Shown here in pieces: positions 7,907 to 16,200 of a stretch of 64,000 nt of DNA. Below the pieces are notes generated by a model that saw nothing but the letters and a program-made list of their open reading frames with translations, was not told the DNA's origin and did no database searches. Origin of the DNA: JAEUOS01 sp965279115 (GTDB lineage: Bacteria > Pseudomonadota > Gammaproteobacteria > Burkholderiales > JAEUOS01); NCBI GenBank assembly GCA_965279115.1, contig OZ257137.1, positions 620,001 to 684,000 on the forward strand, written 5' to 3'. Both the position numbers and the translations under genes were made by a program. How positions within the stretch are numbered: position 1 is the first letter of the stretch; each line of letters starts with the position of its first letter.

Positions 7907-8817
7907 GGAGCTTCGTCGACAAGTACCGCGACACCTACGGGGTCGAGCCTATCTGTGAAGTGATGCGGATTGCCCCGTCGGGATACCGACGCCATGCTGC
8001 TTGCAAACGCCAGCCCGAATTGCGCAGTGCCCGCGCAAAAAAGGACGACTCGCTGATTCCGCAAATCGAACAAGTCTGGCAGGCCAACATGCAGGTCTAC
8101 GGCGCAGACAAGGTCTGGCATCAGATGAACAGGGAAGGCAGCGCCGTAGCTCGCTGCACGGTTGAGCGTTTGATGAAACGCCTGGGCTTGCAAGGGGTCA
8201 GGCGCGGCAAAGTCATTCGCACCACGGTACCGGACAAAGCCATGCCCTGTCCGTTGGATCGAGTCAATCGGCAATTCAAAGCCGATCGTCCGAACCAGCT
8301 GTGGGTATCGGACTTCACCTATGTCTCAACCTGGCAGGGCTGGCTGTACGTGGCTTTCGTGATCGACGTGTTCGCCCGGCGCATTGTAGGTTGGCGTGTC
8401 AGCAGTTCGATGCGAACTGACTTCGTTCTGGATGCCCTGGAGCAGGCTTTATACGATCGCCAACCCGAGCGCTCAGAGTCACTGGTTCACCATTCGGACA
8501 GAGGATCGCAATACGTCTCCATCCTTTACACCGAGCGCCTCGCACAGGCCGGGATAGAACCCTCAGTAGGCAGTCGTGGCGACAGCTACGATAACGCATT
8601 GGCTGAGACGATCAACGGGCTGTACAAGGCTGAATTGATTCATCGCCGCGCACCATGGAAAACCAAAGAGTCCGTCGAACTGGCAACCCTCGAATGGGTG
8701 TCCTGGTTCAACCACCATCGATTGCTGGAGCCCGTCGGCTATATCCCACCGGCCGAAGCTGAGGCAAACTACTATCGGCAGCTCGCCGAGAACGCCAGTT
8801 TCGAAGTCTCAACTTAA
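7903..8817 (+). CDS. IS3-family transposase OrfB (DDE integrase domain)
   Basis: A 304-residue rve-type catalytic protein. The N-terminal HTH_21-like part (YGADKVWHQMNREG...CTVERLMKRLGLQG) precedes the catalytic core with D in WVSDFTYV, D in HHSDRGSQYVS and E in DNALAETINGLYKAELI. All three acidic residues and the IS3-typical DSYDNALAE are present, so the enzyme looks intact. It may start on its own at GTG 7903 but is more likely made as the OrfAB fusion. Confidence 0.94.
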   Translation: MRSFVDKYRDTYGVEPICEVMRIAPSGYRRHAACKRQPELRSARAKKDDSLIPQIEQVWQANMQVYGADKVWHQMNREGSAVARCTVERLMKRLGLQGVRRGKVIRTTVPDKAMPCPLDRVNRQFKADRPNQLWVSDFTYVSTWQGWLYVAFVIDVFARRIVGWRVSSSMRTDFVLDALEQALYDRQPERSESLVHHSDRGSQYVSILYTERLAQAGIEPSVGSRGDSYDNALAETINGLYKAELIHRRAPWKTKESVELATLEWVSWFNHHRLLEPVGYIPPAEAEANYYRQLAENASFEVST

Positions 8818-8824
8818 ACCAACC

Positions 8825-8851
8825 AGCCTCCACGAAACCCGGGGCGATTCA
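8825..8851 (-). repeat. Right terminal inverted repeat of the IS3-family element
   Basis: Reverse complement of the left end with two mismatches. The base after it (8852) resumes adaptor-gene sequence without any duplicated target bases. Confidence 0.92.
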
Positions 8852-9200
8852 CTATTCCTCGGAAATCGAAGTCATGCTGGAAAACAAAGACGTGGGTTTC
8901 GTCAAGGCCGGCCAAACAGCTGAAGTAAAGGTCGAGACCTTTCCCTTCACCCGCTACGGAACCCTGACCGGGACCGTAAGCATGGTCAGCAACGACGCAG
9001 TGAACGACGAAAAGAAGGGGCCGGTGTTCCAGGCCCGCGTGAAGCTCGACCACGCGGTGCTCAAGGTGGATGGGCGCGAACTACGTCTGACACCCGGCAT
9101 GGCTGTATCCGCCGAGATCGCCACCGGGCAACGCAGGCTGATCACCTATTTTCTAGACCCATTGCGCAAAACCACTGTCGAGAGTCTGCGCGAACGATGA
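8852..9200 (+). pseudogene. HlyD-family secretion adaptor, 3' fragment
   Basis: The frame after the IS reads SSEIEVMLENKDVGFVKAGQ and ends ITYFLDPLRKTTVESLRER, the classic C-terminal beta-barrel and tail of HlyD adaptors. About 116 codons remain. With the 234 upstream codons this gives about 350, against roughly 440-480 for the family, so about 100 or more codons are gone. The methionine at 8874 could start a short fragment but without a membrane anchor. The stop overlaps ATG 9197 (ATGA). Confidence 0.87.
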
Positions 9201-9265
9201 ACCGCGTTCCAAGAAAACTCTCGTCTCGATACACAAAGTCCGTCACATTCGCCAAGGCCCTATCC

Positions 9266-10234
9266 ATGAAATCCACCATCCTTCTGGCCTCCTTGTGCAC
9301 TACGCTCGCCGGCTGCGCCAGTATCGCCTACAACCTCAGCAATCCCTCAATGGCGTTGGCCCAAACACCGGGGGAGTACTTCCGGCAGTTCTTGGCCAAA
9401 GCTGATGCCGAGTGCCGCGAGAAGCAACTGGGGCCGTATCTTCCAAGCGACGAACCGCAGGGAAGCCCACGTCGAGCGAACGCGACATGCCGATTCATGT
9501 TTCTCAAACCCTGGCAGCCCGGCGATTCACCGGAAAGCGCCTACGCGCATTCCCTGAAACTTCCGCCGCCACATGACAAGCCGGTAGATGTCTACAAGTC
9601 CGGCATGGGTCCGCGCGAGTACTTCGAGGCGCTGTGCGCGGCGCAGGCGGGAGAGTTTATTTTTCGGAAAGTAGCAGACGTCAGTGGCGTTTTGGAGATC
9701 CGACGTCGCTTGCCGGAATCAAGTGAAAGAAATCGACATCTCACCGCCTTCGAGGACCCAGCGACATACGCGCATTGGCAATCCAATGCTCCTTTGTCAA
9801 TGGCGTTTGGTACGCCATATGAATACCTTGAACGACCTTTGCCAAACGGAAAAATTGAACACCACGTTGGTGACAGAGCCGATAGATATTTGCGTACACG
9901 AGTATCAGTATTGGATCGCAGTCAAAGCAAATACGGATTCATTTGGCGAGGAATTCATAGTTCAACACAACTGGAGAACGGCATAGCTGGAGGCGAGATG
10001 ATTGTGCTCGACCTTGATACACAGGAAGTTCTTGGCTTCAAGAGAGCTTTTGTGCTTCGTTGGCTGGGACGATTCCCGACAGAGCAATCGATATCTGCAA
10101 CTGGGTTCGAACGGATTGCGCATGCGTGTACTAGTGTGCGAGCGAAACCTGAAAAGGGGGCTTATCAGGATTTTCGGGATTTCTTAATGCAAGTTGTTGT
10201 TCCAGCACAGCGGAAAACAGGAGAGATGAAATGA
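9266..10234 (+). CDS. Lipoprotein of unknown function, co-operonic with the RTX protein
   Basis: A 322-residue protein with a lipoprotein signal: MKSTILLASLCTTLAGC, lipobox L-A-G-C with the Cys at 17, so probably outer-membrane anchored. ATG 9197 is in frame and overlaps the adaptor stop (ATGA), but would put 23 charged residues ahead of the signal; 9266 gives the better signal peptide. Its stop overlaps the RTX start (ATGA at 10231). No family is recognised; it has several Cys (AECREK, ATCRF, EALCAA, AHACTS). From about 9640 it is clearly lower in GC than its neighbours. A role in export or surface retention of the RTX protein is only inferred from coupling. Confidence 0.7.
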   Translation: MKSTILLASLCTTLAGCASIAYNLSNPSMALAQTPGEYFRQFLAKADAECREKQLGPYLPSDEPQGSPRRANATCRFMFLKPWQPGDSPESAYAHSLKLPPPHDKPVDVYKSGMGPREYFEALCAAQAGEFIFRKVADVSGVLEIRRRLPESSERNRHLTAFEDPATYAHWQSNAPLSMAFGTPYEYLERPLPNGKIEHHVGDRADRYLRTRVSVLDRSQSKYGFIWRGIHSSTQLENGIAGGEMIVLDLDTQEVLGFKRAFVLRWLGRFPTEQSISATGFERIAHACTSVRAKPEKGAYQDFRDFLMQVVVPAQRKTGEMK

Positions 10235-13200
10235 GCACCATAGGACAGTGGTACGAAGCGGCGCTACAACAACTAGCGAGTGAAAGCTATCTCCGGAAAA
10301 GCAGTATGTCCTCAGACGGCGCGATTGCAGCACAGATCAGCCTGCGGGACGATCTTGCCCGTGGAAACACCCGAGAGAATTTGACAACCGGCGGGTTAAT
10401 GAAGATGCCCGTAGCTTCGGTTGAGCAGCTTTCAAGTGGCAGTATCTTGCCAGCAAACGAATTCGCAGCCGCATGGGAAGTCGTCTACCAAGCCGACAAC
10501 GATGGCTCAGGCTTCAGCGCCACCTTGATGCGGCGCCGGGTCAGCGGCAACGCCGATCCCGAATACACCCTCGCCTTCCGCTCCACCGAATACCGCGATG
10601 AAAAGAGCCGCGGCGGCGACTGGAAGCGCGATGTGGAAAACGCGGATGCCGAAATTGGCATGGGCGGTGGCTTCGCCTTTGGTCAGATACATTCCATGCG
10701 GCAATTATGGACCAACCTGAAAGCAGGTCGCGACGCTGACGGTAAGACCCTTACCAGCCTGAGCGACTTCGCATCGCGCATGTCTTCGGGTGAAAAAGTC
10801 AATCTCGTCGGGTACTCGTTGGGCGGGCAGTTGGCGACTGTACTCACAGAACTCGAACCCACCAAAGTCAATCAAACCACTATCTTCAACGCCGTGGGAC
10901 GAGGTGCGTTGCCAGTCGGTACAAGTTTGCGGACTTTCCTCGACTACTTTGAAAATGTGCTGGCGACGCCCAGCATAGTTGGGGCCTATGAAACAACCGG
11001 CAATACCAATCTGTCAATCCTGCGCGACCTGGCTATTCAACAGGCTAACAAGGGGATAGGCCTCGAAGCATCCAGCAGAGGCATTGGCGGCGTAAACATG
11101 CCTTACGTCTATGACGACGCACGCTACCAATTCGCCGTCGCGATGACGAAGCTGAAGTATCCGACGCAGTTCGCAGGTAGCCCGGGTACCGTTGGCGAGA
11201 TCGCCTCTGGCGTGCAAGACAAGATCACCAACTTGTTCGGTCACGCGACCCACAACGACGTCGAGTACGTCGCCAATAGTGGCGTGCGCGTTGGCGCCAA
11301 CCAGACCCAATATATTTTCATTGAAGATCAGCCAAACATCGAAGGTGCGTTCGGACGCCTTCCGTTGGCGCCTACGCTGACGAAGTTTCTCGAAAACAAG
11401 GGGGATTTTGGCAATACCCACAGCATTACTTTGATCGTGGACACGCTGGCATTGATGTCGACGATCCAGTTGATCGACCCAACCCTGGCGGCAGACACCA
11501 CATTGGAGCAGCGTCGGGCCGTGATGGGCCGCATGCAATCCATACTCGCCTCGGGAGCCAACCTCACCGGCAAAGGCTTGCTCTTTACGACCGGCACGGC
11601 CGAAGCGGACTCGCTTGAGAAGACGTTGGATGCCTTGCGGGTGCTCTACATAGGCAACAGCATCGCGAGAACCGAGTTCAGTGAAAAAGGCGCATCCGAC
11701 ATATCGAACGGCTTCGCCAACGCGGTAAACCGCACGCAGTTTTACACGCATCTCGCCGACCTAAAGTCAAAGATCGAACTACTCCCCGGCGGCACGCTGA
11801 CCCCTTTCGTCTCGCCCACGATGTTCGACAACGCGCTCTCGCCGGGCGGTTTGAACAACGGCGAACCGCCCAAGAACAGCTTCGGCAATGCCGTCATCGA
11901 CACCCAGGCCATTGTCGCCAAGGCGAGCCAAACGGATGCCGAGGGCAGGGCGTATCGCTACGCGCTTGGCGCACTCAACGACTTCGTGCTCACGGGCAAC
12001 ACGGCGGTCTATGCGGGAAAAACCGGTATCGACCTCGCCGACGGTACCCACCCCGACGGCATGACGGCGCAATACATCAAGGACCGCGCCGCCTTGCTGG
12101 AGCGCAAGCTTTACTACAACGTACACGACACCCCCTACGACACCAGCAGGATTGCGAGTTCGAGTGGCGGTTCGCCGACAGGTGAAACGGCTTTCGACCT
12201 GGCACCGAGCAAGTACGACAACGAAGACATTATTTGGTCCGACGCTGATTCGAAGTTGAAGATACAGCGGGGCAGCGGTACCACTGCGAACACAATCAAG
12301 GTCAGCTTCGGCTCCATCCACGGTGGCCCTCTGGTGGGCCTGGACGCCAACCCCTCCACCGGGTACGGCGATCGTCTGTTCGGCGGCGCGCGCGACGACA
12401 TATTGCGCGGAAACAAGGGCAACGACTATCTCGAAGGTGGTGCCGGCCTGGATGTCTACGAATACCGCCCCGGAGATGGTAACGACACCGTGGTGGATAC
12501 CGACGGCAGGGGCGTGATCAGGTACTTCTGGCGTGACGGCAACAATGTCGAGCAAAGCGTGATCGTCGCCGACGGCGCCATCAAAGGCACCGGCGACACC
12601 TGGACCAGTGCCGACGGCAAGTTCAGTTTCAGCAAAGTGGCGGCGCTCGATGCGCAAGGTGCGCCACTCGCCGGTCGTTTCAATCTGCAAATCAGCATGG
12701 CGAACGCCACGGGAAACACGCAGGGTGGCGTCGTCACGATCAAGGATTTCGACTTCACCACTGCTATCGCCAGCCGCAGTCTGGGAATTCGTCTCGGTGA
12801 CACCGCCGTTGCCACGCCGGTAATCCCAGATCCCACCCGCTATTTCTTTGGGGGCATCCCGGTATCTCCTGCACAAGAAGACACTTGGCACAACCTCGAG
12901 GTCTACGGCGGCAATGCCGACTACAACAACACGATTTATGGTTCGCCTGATTCAGACAGTATTCAAGCGGGTGGCGGAAACGATACCGTTGCCGCCGCGC
13001 TTTCCACAGGGCCTGAAGCCACTGGTGACACCATCGACGCCGGTACCGGGAACGACGTCGTCACAGCGGGTGGTGGCAACGACAAGGTCTTCGGAGGCAC
13101 CGGTGACGACAACGTCACCGCAGGGGCGGGTAACGACTGGTTGCTGCTCGAGGCTGGCAATGACTTCGCGGATGCCGGCAGCGGAAACGACCTCGTCGAG

Positions 13201-16200
13201 GCAGGTACTGGCCAGGACATTGTTTTGACTGGGGCCGGTGACGACCGCGCCTATGCCGATGCCGCCGTCACGCTGGCGGATCTGTTCGCGACTTCCGCCA
13301 CCATCAATGGCAGCGGCAGTTCCACCACCAAAGGCGACTTCCTGGACGGTGGAGAGGGCGACGGCGACGACATCCTGATCGGCGGTGTCGACGCGGACGC
13401 ACTGATGGGCGGGTTCGGGGAGGATGTCCTGGTCGGACTGGGGGGCAACGACGACATCTTCGGTGACGACAGGGCGCAGAGCGTGAGTGGCGGCTGGGTA
13501 GCAGTACGTACCTACAACGGTAGCGGCTTCTACTCCACGGCTTTCACCGGTGCACCACTGGTGGTCATCTACGATGGCATCGGGCAGGAGGCGTCCGGCA
13601 ACTTTGGCCATTCCGACACCATCTACGCCGGCAAGGGAGACGACTTCATCGCCGCGGGCGGCGGCGATGACTATGTCGATGCGGGCGAAGGCGTCGACGT
13701 CGCCTTTGGCGAAATGGGGGCCGACGTGCTCATCATGGGTGCCGGCAACGACACTGCTTATGGCGACTCCAGCAACACCAGGTTGGCAGGCAACCCTCCT
13801 TCCACCAATAGCGCCTACAACGACTTCATCGATGGGGGCGAGGGTAGTGATTCGCTGTTCGGTGGCTACGGCAGCGACATCCTGCTCGGTGGCGCCGGCA
13901 ACGATACCCTGCGCGGCGATAGTTACCGTACCACTGGCGATAGCTACGATGCCGATGGCGCCAGGATCGGCGAGGGTGAGGAGACCATCATTTACTGGGC
14001 AGGCGACGACTTTCTGGATGGTGGCGACGATAGCGACTACATATACGGCTATGACGGCGCCGACATGCTGATCGGCGGAAAGCAGAACGACTTTCTCTAC
14101 GGCGGCTATGGCCGCGACACCTATGTATTAAACCGCGGTGATGGTGAGGACACCATCATCGATCCGGACGACAAAGGCGCCAACGGCGCCGCCAATCCCG
14201 ACAAAAGTATTATCGTCCTGGGCGAAGGTATCACTCGCAACGATGTGGTGTTCAAGCGCGGCAGCCTCTTGATCGATCTCGGGCAGGGCGACCAAATTCA
14301 CCTCACGCTCCCCGCCAACCAGACCGACCCGGCCGCCACCAAAGTGCTGGAACGCCTCGAATTCGCAGACGGCACGGTCATGACCTGGACCGACATCCTG
14401 GCGCAGGGCTTCGATTTCGAAGGCACGTCAGGCAACGACACCCTCTCCGGAACCGTCGGCCGCGACTGGATTCGCGGCCTGGCTGGCAACGACTCCCTGT
14501 CGGGCCTCTCCAGTGACGACACACTGGACGGAGGCGACGGCGACGACACTTTGAGAGGCGACAACGGCAATGACCTGCTGCGCGGTGGCGCGGGTCACGA
14601 TACCTACCTGGGCATCGAAGGCCAAGACATCATCGACGACCTTATTGGCAACAACCAGTTGAATATTTCGCAGTACGTGGACAGCCTTACCCTCTCCCGC
14701 AACGGCAACGACCTCGTGCTCACCGAGCGCGGGTTCACAAACAGCGTTACCTTCAAGAACGGCTTCGCCACCGGTGGCACCGCTGGCTGGACGCTTAACG
14801 CCAACGGCACCTCGATATCGCTTTCCACCTACGTCGGCATGGGCGCACTCGCCCATTCCGCCGACACCACCGCGCTCGTCGCCCAGTTCGACACCCGCTG
14901 GCAAACCTACAACAACTCCACCGCCACCCCGCCACGCGTCAACGGCGGCAGCGGGGTCGATACCCTCACCGTCACTACCAGCAGCGTGGTCGATGGCGCC
15001 GGCGGCAACGACACGCTCACCATGAACAAGGCGGGCGGCACCACATACTTTCGCGGCATTCCCGGCAGCGTGCTGATCGGCGGCACGGGCGACGACACCC
15101 TCAAGGGCGGTGGCGACGACGACATCCTCACCGGCGGCACCGGCAACAACCTGCTGGACGGCGGCGCGGGGGAAGACCACTACGTGCTCTTCGCCGGGAC
15201 CGGTACCGACACCATCATCGACCGGGGTGGCCTGGAGGTGCAGACCAGCACGGATTCCGGGGTGCTGGCGCGCTACTACGCCGGCTACGGCGGCTTCGAC
15301 CGGGTGTACCTCCCCACTGGCGTCACCGCCGCCGGCCTCACCTATAGCTGGAGCGACGAAGCCATCCAGATCGAGCGCAACGCCGCCATACTCCACGGCG
15401 TGCTGGGCAGCGTGCCGCTGAACCTCAAGGTGCAAACGGCCATGCTCACCCTCACCTGGGGCAGCGGCACACAGTCGGTCAAGATCGCCATGCCGCATAC
15501 CGACGAGCAGGCCGATTTCGGCATCGAGGAAGTGCGCTTCTCCGACGGCAGCTTCATGACCCGCGCCGAGTTGCTGGCCGCGGCCGGCTATCACGACCTC
15601 GACCCCAACGCCGCCGGCAGCACGATCACCGCCGACAACATCGACGCCGAAGCCGGTAACGACACCCTGTCCGGCAACGGCATCCTGCGCGGTGGGGAAG
15701 GCGACGACAGCATCACCGGCGGCAGCGGGCGCGACGCCATCGCCGGTGACGAAGGCGCCGATACCCTCACCGGTGGCGTGGGTGCCGACCTGATGGGCTT
15801 CGGCATCCGTGAATTCCTCGGGGCCGGCAACACCTATAGCGGCGGCCTCGGCAACGACATCATCCTCGGCACACTGGGTGCCGACACCTATCTCTATAAC
15901 AGTGCCGACAGCATCGGCGACTACTGGCGCAACCCCGGCAATTCGCCGCACGCGCAAGAGTTGCCGTCGATGCCCTCCACCTGGACCGGCAACTACGCGG
16001 ATCTGGTCGAGTTCGGCACCACCAGCGTCCCCTTGGACTACGCCGGCCTGGATACCCTGCGCTTCGGCGCCGGCATCAATGCCTCCGCCGTCGGCTTTGT
16101 GCGCGCCACCGGGCTCAGCTACTCGACCACTGCCCCCGCCGCCGATCCCGACCCGGCGGCGGTGGCCAGCAGCACTGGCAGCGATTTGGTGCTGTCCCTG

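Larger units (their letters stand above)
7533..8851 (+). mobile_element. IS3-family insertion sequence, complete, 1319 bp
   Basis: Bounded by 27-bp terminal inverted repeats that match at 25 positions (both begin TGAATCGCCCCGGGTTT). It carries orfA and orfB in overlapping frames with a T7 slip site, and an intact DDE transposase, so it appears potentially active. Orientation is the same as the secretion operon. Flanking bases (left ...GCGGAAG, right CTATTCC...) show no 3-5 bp direct repeat, unlike a simple IS3 insertion. Together with the missing middle of the adaptor gene, this suggests a deletion after or during insertion. The subgroup within IS3 was not determined. Confidence 0.93.
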
